Source of the DNA: Engelhardtia mirabilis
GTDB taxonomy: Bacteria > Planctomycetota > UBA1135 > GCA-002686595
DNA: 64,000 nucleotides
Assembly: GCA_007751255.1 (NCBI GenBank)
Contig: CP036296.1
Span: 682,001-746,000, forward strand
Reading direction: 5' to 3'
Every line of letters begins with the position of its first letter. Position 1 is the first letter of the stretch. The position numbers and the translations under genes are program-made. This document shows, in pieces, positions 11,457-19,851 of the stretch. The notes beneath the pieces were generated by a model. The model was given only the letters and a program-made list of their open reading frames with translations, had not been told where the DNA came from and ran no database searches.

Positions 11457-12404
11457 ATGCGCTTCAGACCCCAGCTCGACTCCAACCGCTCCGGCTCGAT
11501 CCTGCGTGCCGTCGTCTGGACCCTCGCCGGCATCGCCCTGCTCGCGGCGGGCAGCGCCTTCGTCGCGGCCGAGGCCGGCGCACCGCGCAATCGGCCGGTG
11601 GGGAAGGCCCCCGAGGGCTCCGGCCTGGTCGAGCTGAACTTCGACGGGGCCCGCGGCACGCGCCTGTCAGGCTGGCGCTCCGCACAGCCCGAGGCGCGGT
11701 CACCCGAGCCCGAGTTCGTCGCCGTCCTGGCCCATCCCCTGGGAGCCGATCGCAGGGCCATGCTCGGCCGCGCCGATTGGTTCCGCCGCCGGGGAGCGGC
11801 CGTGCTCCTGTTCGATTTTCGCGGCCACGGCGCCAGCGACGCCACGCGCCTGACCTTCGGCGATGACGAGTCCGGCGACCTGATCGCGGCGGTCGACCGG
11901 GCCCGAACCCTGTGGCCCGCGACGCCGATCGTCGTGGACGGTTGGTCCCTGGGCGCGGGCGCGGCCCTGGTGGCCGGCGGCCGGCTCGACGTCGACGGCC
12001 TGGTGCTCGAGGCGGCCTTCACGGACCTGGGCTCGGCGGTGCGCGACCGCGGAGCGAACCTCCTGCCCCTGGTCGGTCCCCTGGCGGCGGAACTGTTGCT
12101 GGTCCACGAGGGGTGGCTCTTGGGAGGCGACCCCGATCGACGCAGCCCCCTGGTCGGCGCGGGCGATGTCCTCGCGCCCACGCTCTTCCTGGTCGGCGGC
12201 GACGATCGCCGAGCCCCCGTGGCGGGGGTGCGCCGCATCGCCGAGCGGGTCGCCGACTGCCGCGGCGTCGCGGTCTTCGAGGGCCGCGCCCACGTCGACC
12301 TGTTCGGCCGGGACCCCGAGCGCTTCGAGCTCACCGTCGGCCGCTTCATCGACGACCTGCGCCGAGAGTGGCGCGACGACTTGATCGCCAACCGGGCTCA
12401 GTAA
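11457..12404 (+). CDS. Membrane-anchored alpha/beta hydrolase
   Basis: The 315-residue protein has an N-terminal hydrophobic anchor (about 15-37, VVWTLAGIALLAAGSAFVAA) and an alpha/beta-hydrolase core. FDFRGHG marks the oxyanion region, GWSLGAG the nucleophile serine, VGGDDRRAP the acid, and GRAHVDLFG the histidine. The family resembles BEM46/Abhd13-like serine hydrolases that cluster at membranes. Start ATG 11457 gives the anchor directly; an upstream ATG at 11112 would add 115 low-complexity residues. Its last seven bases overlap the end of the convergent dehydrogenase gene. Substrate is unknown. Confidence 0.82.
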   Translation: MRFRPQLDSNRSGSILRAVVWTLAGIALLAAGSAFVAAEAGAPRNRPVGKAPEGSGLVELNFDGARGTRLSGWRSAQPEARSPEPEFVAVLAHPLGADRRAMLGRADWFRRRGAAVLLFDFRGHGASDATRLTFGDDESGDLIAAVDRARTLWPATPIVVDGWSLGAGAALVAGGRLDVDGLVLEAAFTDLGSAVRDRGANLLPLVGPLAAELLLVHEGWLLGGDPDRRSPLVGAGDVLAPTLFLVGGDDRRAPVAGVRRIAERVADCRGVAVFEGRAHVDLFGRDPERFELTVGRFIDDLRREWRDDLIANRAQ

Positions 12405-13516
12405 CCCAGCTCGCGGTCGACCACGTTCAAGAGCGGCTCGCCCGCGATGAAGCGCTCCATGTTCTCGCGCACGAGCACGTCGCGGCGTTCGACCGTGAGC
12501 TCGGCGCGGCCCGCCACGTGCGGGGTGATCGTCACGCCCTCGTGCCACCACAGCTCGTGCCCCGGCGGCAGGGGCTCGGGGTCGGTCACGTCCAGGCAGG
12601 CACCGGCCAGGTGCCCACTGTCGAGGGCCGCAAGCAGGGCATCGGTGTCGAGGATCGGTCCGCGCGCGATGTTGACGACGAAGGCCCCGGGGCGCAGCAG
12701 GTTCAGGCGCCGGGCGTCGAACATCCCGCGCGTCTCGTCGGTCAGGGGCAGGCAGATCACCAGCACGTCGGTCTGGGCCAGGAGTTCGTCGAGTCGGTCG
12801 CCGGTGGCCAGCACGTCCACGTAGTCCGGCGCCGGCCGCTCGGTGCGGACGGTGGCGAGCACGCGCATGTCGAAGGCGTGGGCGCGCTGGGCCACCTGGC
12901 TGCCGATGCCGCCCATGCCGGCGACGAGCATCGTGCGACCGGCCAGCGAGGCCGTCTCCGGCGCGGCGTCGCGGTCCCAGTTCTCGCGCACCTGGGCCTC
13001 GGCGTAGGCGTAGAGCCCGCGCAACTGGGCCAGCAGCATGGCGAACACGTGCTCCGCGATCACCGGACCGTGCACGCCCTTGGCGTTGGTCAGGACGACC
13101 TCCGGGCGGCTCGTCAGGCCGTCCAGCTCGATGTAGCGCTCGACCCCGGCGCTGTAGCTCTGCACCCAGGCCAGGTTCGGCGCGGCAGCCAGGAACTCTT
13201 CGCTGAGCAGGTGGGCGTCGATGCCGTGGGCGCGACCGGCGTAGCGCAGCACCGACTCGCGCGTCTGCTCGCCGATGATCTCGATCCGGTCCTCGCGGCC
13301 CGCGGTCAACTCGGCGATCTCGTCGTCGTCGATGGCGCTGGTCAGGTAGACCAGGGGCCCGTTCACGAAGGCCGGGTCGACGGCCACCGTGGAGCCCCGC
13401 TCGGCCCCGGGGGCGATGGTCAGAGCCTCGATCGGATCGCCGGGGGAGGCGCAGGACCCGAGGAGTAGGGCGAGGACGGCCAGCGCGCGGCCGGCATGAC
13501 GAGCTTGGATCTGCAT
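12398..13516 (-). CDS. Lipoprotein D-2-hydroxyacid dehydrogenase
   Basis: The 372-residue protein has the two-domain D-isomer 2-hydroxyacid dehydrogenase layout. The Rossmann motif is VAGMGGIGSQVAQ, catalytic Arg is in NIARGPILD, Glu in DVTDPEPLPPGH, and His in TITPHVAG. Unusually it starts with a lipoprotein signal (MQIQARHAGRALAVLALLL then GSC lipobox), so the mature N-terminus would be a lipidated cysteine outside the cytoplasm, where NAD(P) is scarce. An upstream ATG at 13951 is open, but the extension is Arg/Pro rich and would bury the signal. The catalytic set looks intact; the reaction in vivo is unclear. Confidence 0.85.
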   Translation of the reverse strand: MQIQARHAGRALAVLALLLGSCASPGDPIEALTIAPGAERGSTVAVDPAFVNGPLVYLTSAIDDDEIAELTAGREDRIEIIGEQTRESVLRYAGRAHGIDAHLLSEEFLAAAPNLAWVQSYSAGVERYIELDGLTSRPEVVLTNAKGVHGPVIAEHVFAMLLAQLRGLYAYAEAQVRENWDRDAAPETASLAGRTMLVAGMGGIGSQVAQRAHAFDMRVLATVRTERPAPDYVDVLATGDRLDELLAQTDVLVICLPLTDETRGMFDARRLNLLRPGAFVVNIARGPILDTDALLAALDSGHLAGACLDVTDPEPLPPGHELWWHEGVTITPHVAGRAELTVERRDVLVRENMERFIAGEPLLNVVDRELGY

Positions 13517-13836
13517 CGGTGGGGCGACGACGATAACGAGCTTGGCCGAACAGGCCCGGTGCCTTGTGGCGGGGTTGCCGTTGGAACGGTCGGGGCGCCG
13601 CGCTCGGTGGCCCGGAGCGACCCTCGGCCCAACCCGAAGCCCCTTCGCGACCCATCCAGGGCGACTCGGGGTCCCGAGATGCCCGCCCGCCGCCTTGGCA
13701 GGGTGCGCCGAGCCACCTGGCCGGATTGACAGCTTTCTGCCGCATCGGCGCGTCGTTTTGGCAGTGATGGGTCCGGTGGAGGGTCTCCGGGCAGGCCCGT
13801 GTCGGTGTGGCGCCCTCTCAGGCCGGGGTCCGCCCT
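13517..13836. other. Intergenic region, no gene seen
   Basis: About 320 bp upstream of both the lipoprotein dehydrogenase and the Hsp20 gene. Open frames here are short, Arg/Pro rich and lack similarity. The sequence TTTTGGCAGTGATGGG near 13765 loosely resembles half a sigma-54 element. Activator sites for the sigma-54 promoter just downstream would be expected here but none could be recognised by eye. Confidence 0.4.
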
Positions 13837-13852
13837 TGGCACGGCCCTTGCT
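13837..13852 (+). promoter_or_regulatory. Sigma-54 (-24/-12) promoter of Hsp20 gene
   Basis: TGGCACGGCCCTTGCT matches the sigma-54 consensus TGGCACG-N4-TTGCW at every defined base, with correct spacing. Transcription would start near 13863, giving a leader of about 105 nt before the Hsp20 ATG at 13969. Such a promoter needs an enhancer-binding AAA+ activator, none of which is encoded in the window. Confidence 0.75.
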
Positions 13853-13968
13853 TCCTGGGATGCACCGGCACGGACCGGGCGACCTGGGGGCCGCCCGACC
13901 ATGACCTCCGCGCGCCGCACGCCGGAGACCTGCGGCGCGCACCGACGACATCAGGAGTCACGACCCAC

Positions 13969-14409
13969 ATGAAGCACCTCATCCCTGTCACCGGCTTCGG
14001 CCCCGCCCGCGCTGACCTCGACCGACTCTTCGAGCGCTTCTTCGAAGGCGGCAACTTCAGCGGTGGCGGCGAGGGGCGTTCCCTCGTGCGCGTCGACGTC
14101 GCGGAGTTGACCGACGCCTACCAAGTGCGCGCCGAAGTTCCCGGCGTGCCCGCCGACGCGATCGAACTCAAGCTCGACGGTCGCACCCTCACCATCGCCG
14201 GCGAGAAGCCGCGCGCCTTCGACGAGCAGCCCGATCAAGTTCTGCACCGGGAGGCCGGATTCGGTGCCTTCCGGCGCGTGCTCGAGTTCCCGCTGCAGGT
14301 GGACGGCGACAGCGTCGTCGCGCGCCACGAGCAGGGCGTGCTCTACATCACCGTGCCCAAGGCCCAGGCCGCGCGCTCGCGCGTGATCGAGATCCAGCGC
14401 GAGGCCTGA
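13969..14409 (+). CDS. Small heat-shock protein (Hsp20/alpha-crystallin)
   Basis: The 146-residue chaperone holds unfolding proteins in the cytoplasm in an ATP-independent way. The alpha-crystallin domain spans about residues 40-135: VRVDVAELTDAYQVRAEVPG, then LTIAGEK, then the closing GVLYITVPKA. The N-terminus LDRLFERFF is the usual amphipathic start. ATG 13969 is preceded by AGGAG eight to twelve bases upstream, which fixes the start. It stands alone between a sigma-54 promoter and a strong hairpin, so it is probably monocistronic and stress induced. Confidence 0.95.
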   Translation: MKHLIPVTGFGPARADLDRLFERFFEGGNFSGGGEGRSLVRVDVAELTDAYQVRAEVPGVPADAIELKLDGRTLTIAGEKPRAFDEQPDQVLHREAGFGAFRRVLEFPLQVDGDSVVARHEQGVLYITVPKAQAARSRVIEIQREA

Positions 14410-14440
14410 TCCCGCGCCGCGCCGCTGACTCCGGTTGCAT

Positions 14441-14475
14441 CGGCCCCCGTCGCCCCCTGTGGGCGACGGGGGCCG
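14441..14475 (+). terminator. Hairpin after Hsp20 gene
   Basis: A perfect 15-bp stem (14441-14455 with 14461-14475) closes a 5-base loop (CCTGT) 31 bases after the Hsp20 stop. No T-run follows, as is common in high-GC genomes; intrinsic termination or mRNA 3' end protection is likely. Confidence 0.7.
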
Positions 14476-14686
14476 CGCGCGTTCGGAGGGCCGAGTCGGA
14501 CTGTCTCGAGCGGGTAAGCGCAGGCAGGTGGGGCACCCCAAAACTGCTCGAACATGGGCCGGGCGGGTCCCCCGCGAGCGGGGCGTTCTGATCTCGTAAA
14601 CGGTCGCCACGGCTCACTGGAGTTGGTCTCAGCTCCCACTTGGCATTGAAAGTCACTGCCCTCCCCGTCGGCTCCGAAACACCCCC

Positions 14687-15508
14687 ATGCGATCCATAGA
14701 CGACCTTCTCGCCCTTGTCCGCTCCCATCGCTGCTTCCAACACCCCGTCTTCGAGCACTGGGCACAGGTCGCTCCGCAACCGGAGGTGATCGGCGCCCTG
14801 TTCCACCAGATCCAGAAATTCTGCGCCTCGACCCGTCCCGGGGGGGAGTTCCCCGCCGCTCTGGAGCAGCTCGGTCTCGACTCCGAGAGCCGCCTGATGC
14901 ACGAGATCGTGGAGAGCGAGGAGGACCACGGTCCGGAGCTCGCGACCATGGCAGGCTACATCGTCAACCGTGCGGCGGGAGCGTCGACGTGCCCCGACCT
15001 GTCCGACCAGCAGGCGGTTGAAGCGGTGCTCAAGAACTACTCGGACAAGCTGCTCGGCTCCCTTCCGGGCTACGACCCCGAGTCGGGCCTGACCGCCCAG
15101 GCGCGCCGCGCGATCGAGGTCTTCGAGCGCCGCTTCGACCCGAGCCGCGAGACGACCTTCAAGAACCTGGGCACGGCCCTGGCCCTCGAGATCATCTCCA
15201 ACCGCCACCTGATCCCCGGCGAGAAGCACTGTCTGATCGACAGCGGGCTGTACGGCGCGAGCCTCGAGGACACCGACATGCACTACCTGCTGGAGCACTG
15301 GGGCGAGGCCGGCGCCGAGCAGCAGCACGAGCGCAACGCGGTCGAGGCCGTGGCGTCCGTCATCGACGAGGAGACCGAACCCCTCGTGGTGCAGGGGATG
15401 TACGACTTCCTCGATTCGCTCACGGCCCTGTGGGACGTGCTCGACTCGGCCCTGTTGCAATCCGGCCATCGGGCGGACACCCAGCAAGCGGTCGGCGCGG
15501 GGGCCTGA
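14687..15508 (+). CDS. Heme-oxygenase-like diiron protein (iron-containing redox enzyme family)
   Basis: The 273-residue all-alpha protein has spaced Glu/His/Asp ligands typical of heme-oxygenase-like diiron oxidases: ESEEDHGPE (His81), ALALEII (Glu168), then DMHYLLEHWGEAGAEQQHE (Asp197, His204, His214). Characterised relatives oxidise fatty acids, amino acids or cofactor precursors with O2 (for example UndA, BesC, CADD); which reaction applies here is unknown. It heads a probable operon with two GNAT-like genes, the first starting about 46 bases after its stop, so its product or substrate may be acylated. Confidence 0.72.
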   Translation: MRSIDDLLALVRSHRCFQHPVFEHWAQVAPQPEVIGALFHQIQKFCASTRPGGEFPAALEQLGLDSESRLMHEIVESEEDHGPELATMAGYIVNRAAGASTCPDLSDQQAVEAVLKNYSDKLLGSLPGYDPESGLTAQARRAIEVFERRFDPSRETTFKNLGTALALEIISNRHLIPGEKHCLIDSGLYGASLEDTDMHYLLEHWGEAGAEQQHERNAVEAVASVIDEETEPLVVQGMYDFLDSLTALWDVLDSALLQSGHRADTQQAVGAGA

Positions 15509-15554
15509 TCCCCTGGCCGGCTCCCTGCTGGACAGCGGGCGCCTGCAGTTCCGG

Positions 15555-16544
15555 GTGGCCGAGCCCGGCGACGAGCAGCGGATCTTCGACGCCTACGCCC
15601 ACCTGTTCGAGGGCGACGTCGACGCACCCGCGCCCTCGCCGCCGACTGCGGCCACCTGGACCTGGCGCCAGGCTGCGAACCCCGCCGGGGCGCGTGTGCT
15701 GTTGGCCCTGGACGCGGACGAGGTCGTGGGCCTCGTCTGCGCCAGTGGCCAGCCCGTGCTGGTGAACGGCGAGGCCGCGCGCATCAGCCGCGTGGACGAC
15801 ATCCGCATCGCGCCGCGCTTCCGCCATGCCCTGGGCCGTCCGGGCCTGGTGGTGCGGATGGGCGAGGCTTGGGAGCGGGCCTTCGGCGGCATGGAGCTCG
15901 ACTTGATCAGCTGGGGCTTCCCGACGCCCGCCGCCTGGCGCGTGCTCAACTGGCACGTCAAGGTCCAGGCGGTGCGCACCCAGTTCAAGCTGGTGGGTCA
16001 GCTGGAGCACCTGCGGATCGGTGAGGCGGGCGGGCTCGTGGCCGAGCCCGTCGAGCGTTTCGACGACGACGTCGAGCCCCTCTGCGCGCGTCTGGCCGAG
16101 GGCCGCGGCCTGACCCTCGCGCGCGACGTGGTCTGGCTGGACTGGCGCTTCCGCCAGCGGCCGGATCAGTCCTACGACCAGGCGGTCGTGCGCCGGGGCG
16201 GCGAGGTGGTCGGCTTGGCAGTGTTCCGCACCGGCGACTTCGACGGGGATCGGAACGTCGGTCTGGTCTGCGACTGGATCGTCGCGCCCGACGACGACGG
16301 CGCGGCGAACGCGCTCCTGGCCTGGCTGGCGGAGCGTGCCCGCGCGGCCGGTTGCGAGCGCCTGGTGCTGCTCCTGCCCGAGACCTCGCCCGACTGGCGC
16401 CCCCTGCAGGACCGCCACGGCTTCCTGGCTCTGCGCCTGGCCAAGCGCTTCCTGCTCGCCGACCGCTCCTACGCCAAGCAGATGCGGATGCACTGGCTGC
16501 ACCAGTCCTGGCACTACACCTTCGCCGACACCGACTTCGCCTAA
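15555..16544 (+). CDS. GNAT-like acetyltransferase, first of a tandem pair
   Basis: About 329 residues from GTG 15555. The frame is open upstream and FRVAEPGDE is a typical first strand, so a CTG slightly upstream (15513 or 15525) is possible. Two GNAT-like halves are likely: the N-terminal one has SRVDDIRIAPRFRHALGRPG, resembling an acetyl-CoA-binding strand and loop; the C-terminal half includes DWIVAPDDDGAANALLAWL. It ends HYTFADTDFA, nearly the same as the C-terminus of the next gene. Twelve bases separate it from that paralogue. Substrate is unknown. Confidence 0.7.
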   Translation: MAEPGDEQRIFDAYAHLFEGDVDAPAPSPPTAATWTWRQAANPAGARVLLALDADEVVGLVCASGQPVLVNGEAARISRVDDIRIAPRFRHALGRPGLVVRMGEAWERAFGGMELDLISWGFPTPAAWRVLNWHVKVQAVRTQFKLVGQLEHLRIGEAGGLVAEPVERFDDDVEPLCARLAEGRGLTLARDVVWLDWRFRQRPDQSYDQAVVRRGGEVVGLAVFRTGDFDGDRNVGLVCDWIVAPDDDGAANALLAWLAERARAAGCERLVLLLPETSPDWRPLQDRHGFLALRLAKRFLLADRSYAKQMRMHWLHQSWHYTFADTDFA

Positions 16545-16556
16545 GCCAGCCGCGCC

Positions 16557-17531
16557 ATGGACTACACCATCCGCGAGTACGCCGAGGGCGACATGCCCTC
16601 CTTGATCGAGACCTTCAACCTGGTCTTCGACGGACAGCGGACCGAGTCGGAGTGGCGCTACACCCACGAGCAGAACCCCGCGGGCCTGCGCCTGTTCGTG
16701 GCGGCGACCGAGGACGGCCAGTGCGTGTGCCAGTACTCCGCGCGCCCCTACCGCCACTGGATGGATGGCCGTGAGCGCATCTTCGCCGAGATCATCGACT
16801 CCTTCGTCCATCCCGATCACCGGGCGGGGCTGAAGTCGCCGGGCATCTTCGTTCGCACGGCACTGCCGTTCTTCCCCGCCTACGGCGCCGCCGAGCCGCC
16901 CGGGGACGTGGTGCACTACGGCTGGCCGGTGGAGAAGGCCTACCGCATCGGCCAGCTCTACCTGCACTACAACGTGTACCGATCGCAGACCGTCTTGGCA
17001 CGGGCGGTGGGTGACGGCCCGACGCAGTTGCCCGCGGGCGTGCGCGTCCTCGAGCGCTTCGACGCCGAGGTGGATCGCCTCTACGAGCGACTGCGCGACG
17101 GGTGGGGCACCAGCACCATCCGCGACGCCGCGTTCCTCAACTGGCGCTTCGTCGACAACCCGCTGAACGACTACACCGTGCTCGCCGTGGACGGCGCCGA
17201 CGGCCTCGCGGGCTACGCCGTCTACCGCGCCGACGATTGGCTCACGCCCGGGACCGCGCCGATCGCGGACTGGTTGGTGCCGCACAACGAGCCTGGGGTC
17301 GCGGGAGCCCTCCTCGAGGCGCTACTCGCCCGCGCGCGCTTGGACGGCAAGGCCGCCCTCGGCCTCTTCATCCCCGACTGGTCGAGCTGGTTCGAGTGGT
17401 TCCAACGCCAGGGCTTCGGCGTCTGGCCCACGCCCTACTACATGGTCGGCCGCACCTTCGACCCCAACCACAGCCTGTGGTGGCTGCGCGACCACTGGTG
17501 GTACACCCTGGCGGACTCGGACTTGGTTTGA
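16557..17531 (+). CDS. GNAT-like acetyltransferase, second of a tandem pair
   Basis: The 324-residue protein is a clear paralogue of the preceding one: same length, same order of segments (AEIIDSFVHPDHRAGLKSPG, DWLVPHNEPGVAGALLEAL) and the shared C-terminal motif WWYTLADSDLV. The N-terminus YTIREYAEGDMPSLIETFN is a normal GNAT strand-helix. Tandem duplication within the operon of the diiron protein suggests two related acyl transfers, or a heterodimer; both are inference. It converges on the secreted-protein gene 15 bases downstream. Confidence 0.75.
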   Translation: MDYTIREYAEGDMPSLIETFNLVFDGQRTESEWRYTHEQNPAGLRLFVAATEDGQCVCQYSARPYRHWMDGRERIFAEIIDSFVHPDHRAGLKSPGIFVRTALPFFPAYGAAEPPGDVVHYGWPVEKAYRIGQLYLHYNVYRSQTVLARAVGDGPTQLPAGVRVLERFDAEVDRLYERLRDGWGTSTIRDAAFLNWRFVDNPLNDYTVLAVDGADGLAGYAVYRADDWLTPGTAPIADWLVPHNEPGVAGALLEALLARARLDGKAALGLFIPDWSSWFEWFQRQGFGVWPTPYYMVGRTFDPNHSLWWLRDHWWYTLADSDLV

Positions 17532-17545
17532 GCCTGCCCTCGAGT

Positions 17546-18634
17546 TCAAAGTGAGATCGTCTGCACGGGGCTCGAATCGATCACGATGGGAGCGACGTTC
17601 AGTGGCTTTTCATTTCCCTCGCCCCGGGCGATGGTCTGGAGCGACCACAGCTCCAGCACGTACTCGCCGGGCCGCAAGGCGGGGAAGGAGATCGAGCCCT
17701 CGACGTCACGTTCGGTCCGCCAGCCGGCGATGCTGTCGTCCGCATTCCGCACCCACAGGTCCAAGATCAGAGAGCCAATTTCCGAGTGGGAGGCGAGGGG
17801 CGCGTAGGTGGAGGCCGGGAAGAGGCAGAACAGGTCTGCGCCCGGAATGGCCGTGGCGTCGTAGGTCACGGTGACGTCGGCGATGGGACTCGGAGCTAAC
17901 ACCATCGCCCTACCGAAGCCGTGGACTTCGATCGGCGTGGTCTGGCTTCCGTCCAGCGTCGAGGCCTCGATGGTGATGGGCTGGGTCACGGACCAGCGGT
18001 AGATCGGGACGGGGGTATTCGTCGGAAGCTCCAACTCGATGCTGCCGCTCGAGAACCAATCCGAAGAGCCGAAGTAGTCTCCCGCGAGGATGCGGACCCT
18101 GGCGCTGGCCTCCGGATTCAAGACCTCCACCGATCCGGCGAGGGGTGGGTAGGCGAGCCTGAGGGTCTGCTCCGTCGCCCGCTCGTTCCCATCGGCAATC
18201 GCCGTGAACGCCAACTGACTTGTCGCGAAGCAGCCGTCTCGGGGATCGAGCCAGATGCCGTGCTCGCTGGACCTCTGCCCGTCGTTGGTGGCGGGGAAGA
18301 ACTCGACCTGCGCCCAGGCGTCGGGGTCGGGGGCGAAACGCCCGGTGCCGAAGCTGAAAGTCGCCCGTCCATCTACGACCTGAGTCGGATACGGGCCCCA
18401 GCCCGTCGACCGGCCCATGGTCGACTGGTGGACCACGAACCAACCCGCGCCGTCATAGGGCTCGTTGTCGACGTCGATGACGATTGCGGGGATCGAGGCC
18501 GTCAGCGCCGGCTCGGTCGCGCTGCGAGCGGGGTGGATCTCGATCGCCCTCCCCTGACCCGTCCAAATCGTGGTGTTCGCCGTGAGGACGACCAGGGCCA
18601 CCGTGGCCAGGCGCTTGCAGAGGGGGGCGTTCAT
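17546..18634 (-). CDS. Secreted beta-rich protein, function unknown
   Basis: The 362-residue protein has a signal peptide (MNAPLCKRLATVALVVLTA, cleavage near GQGRA). The mature part is beta rich with domains resembling carboxypeptidase-regulatory or prealbumin-like folds, for example ISFPALRPGEYVLELWS near the C-terminus. No catalytic motif was recognised. Base composition is lower in GC than the flanking genes. It lies alone on the minus strand between the GNAT operon and a pseudogene fragment. Confidence 0.65.
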   Translation of the reverse strand: MNAPLCKRLATVALVVLTANTTIWTGQGRAIEIHPARSATEPALTASIPAIVIDVDNEPYDGAGWFVVHQSTMGRSTGWGPYPTQVVDGRATFSFGTGRFAPDPDAWAQVEFFPATNDGQRSSEHGIWLDPRDGCFATSQLAFTAIADGNERATEQTLRLAYPPLAGSVEVLNPEASARVRILAGDYFGSSDWFSSGSIELELPTNTPVPIYRWSVTQPITIEASTLDGSQTTPIEVHGFGRAMVLAPSPIADVTVTYDATAIPGADLFCLFPASTYAPLASHSEIGSLILDLWVRNADDSIAGWRTERDVEGSISFPALRPGEYVLELWSLQTIARGEGNEKPLNVAPIVIDSSPVQTISL

Positions 18635-18746
18635 GGTGTTCGAGCTCTCCTGTCCAATCCCTAGTCCCTCGCCCGGCCGGGACTACACCGTGGCTCGCGA
18701 GGACCGAAGGCCTTCGGGGATCGACCCCTGCGCGGCCGACTGAGGT

Positions 18747-18985
18747 TCAGAACCCCAACTCGACCGAGTTGCTGGGAAACGTCACCGGCTGCGGGGCGCC
18801 GGGGGCCAGCAGGAGGTAGGCGTGGTCGACCGATCGATCAATCAGCACCAGGGTGCCCAGGGGGATCGCCACGCCGGCCTGGGCGCGGCCGTCGGCGTCG
18901 AGTACTCCGAGGCCCATCGTCAGCGGCGCCGCGCCCAGGGACGCCGTGCGGCGCAGGAGTCACTCGAAGTCAGAGCGGATCCCGG
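18747..18985 (-). pseudogene. C-terminal fragment of FG-GAP-type secreted protein
   Basis: The last about 65 codons read GAAPLTMGLGVLDADGRAQ, then DRSVDHAYLLLAPGA, ending in SVELGF and a stop. This is nearly identical to the C-terminus of the 501-residue protein at 20781. Similarity breaks off near 18950 and no start or body follows, so it is a truncated relic, likely left by recombination between the two copies about 2 kb apart. Confidence 0.75.
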
Positions 18986-19166
18986 CGACCCGCTACGCCG
19001 GTTCGGCCTGCCGCACCGCCTCGTCCGGAAGCTCGGGCTGCCAACAACGGATGCATCGCTCCGTCGCGCGAACATGGAAAACTCGCGTCGCGCGGAGCCG
19101 GTACCCGCGGCGGCTCGAACGGCGCTGAGCTCCTCCTAGCGTTGAACACAATCTCTTCCTCGCGCC

Positions 19167-19583
19167 ATGACCAGTGATCATTCGTCGCTCGACGACGTGA
19201 ATCTCGCATACCTCGGCATGAAGGCGGAACCCGACGGTCGGCCAAGCGTGGCAAGCTCGGCCCGTCGACTTGGTGTACGGGTCGGCGTTGACGTCCATCC
19301 GGATCAGAGAGGCTTCGGCGACTACGGTGGAGGCGGGATGTCTGTTGCCCCAGATGATCTGATGCACCTGCCGCCGCACCGCAGACCCAAGGTACTTTCT
19401 GGAACTGGATTGGATCCTGTGTTCCAGGTCTCGAGTTCAGACCTCGGATCTGAACTGACCCTGCGGCGCGATCGTGCCGACCATGCGCTCGCAGAGCCGG
19501 GCGGGCGGGTGCTCCTCGGGACATTCGAACGGGCGCTCTCAGAGTCACGCAGCCAGTGGACCATCGAGTACCGAGATGACTGA
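19167..19583 (+). CDS. Small protein, possible toxin-like, first of three overlapping genes
   Basis: The 138-residue protein has a conserved-looking core GGGMSVAPDDLMHLPPHRRP, then GTGLDPVFQVSSSDL. From memory, similar GLSV..(N)LP.HRRP proteins occur in other bacteria without known function; the G-x-SV segment loosely recalls Tse2-type ADP-ribosyltransferase toxins, which is weak. Its stop overlaps the next start by eight bases. GC content is lower than in the flanking genes, so a small acquired cassette is plausible. Confidence 0.5.
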   Translation: MTSDHSSLDDVNLAYLGMKAEPDGRPSVASSARRLGVRVGVDVHPDQRGFGDYGGGGMSVAPDDLMHLPPHRRPKVLSGTGLDPVFQVSSSDLGSELTLRRDRADHALAEPGGRVLLGTFERALSESRSQWTIEYRDD

Positions 19584-19851
19584 AGACGTTCCGTCGAGCG
19601 CCGCCGACCGTTACCACCGCCTCGAGTCGCAACGACTCCGCGCTCAGGCGCTCGGTACGATCTCCGAGGGCCAGTTGGACGCGTGGCTCGAGAAGCTCGA
19701 CGAGCTCTGGCACTACATGAACTCCGAGGAGCGGGTTGAAGCAAATCGACGCGCTAGCCAGGTTGTGAACTCGTCCCACGAGTCGGACCTCGGCCTTCGC
19801 GACGTGCCAGTCGAAGTCGGCGGATCCCGTCTCCCGAGGACAGCCGCTTGA
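19576..19851 (+). CDS. Small acidic helical protein, possible partner or immunity protein
   Basis: The 91-residue protein contains LDAWLEKLDELWHYMNSEER, a predicted acidic amphipathic helix, and no other motif. The ATG at 19576 lies inside the previous gene and its own stop (TGA) overlaps the TTG start of the next gene. Size, charge and coupling suit an antitoxin or immunity protein, but this rests only on arrangement. Confidence 0.45.
   Translation: MTEDVPSSAADRYHRLESQRLRAQALGTISEGQLDAWLEKLDELWHYMNSEERVEANRRASQVVNSSHESDLGLRDVPVEVGGSRLPRTAA

Noticed and set aside
13517-13968. CIRCE element for the Hsp20 gene
   Set aside because: No TTAGCACTC-N9-GAGTGCTAA or near match is present; the sigma-54 site explains the promoter better.
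18970-19779. Minus-strand frame of 269 codons across the small-gene region
   Set aside because: It has shadow-like composition, covers a pseudogene end, and conflicts with three coupled plus-strand genes with better starts.
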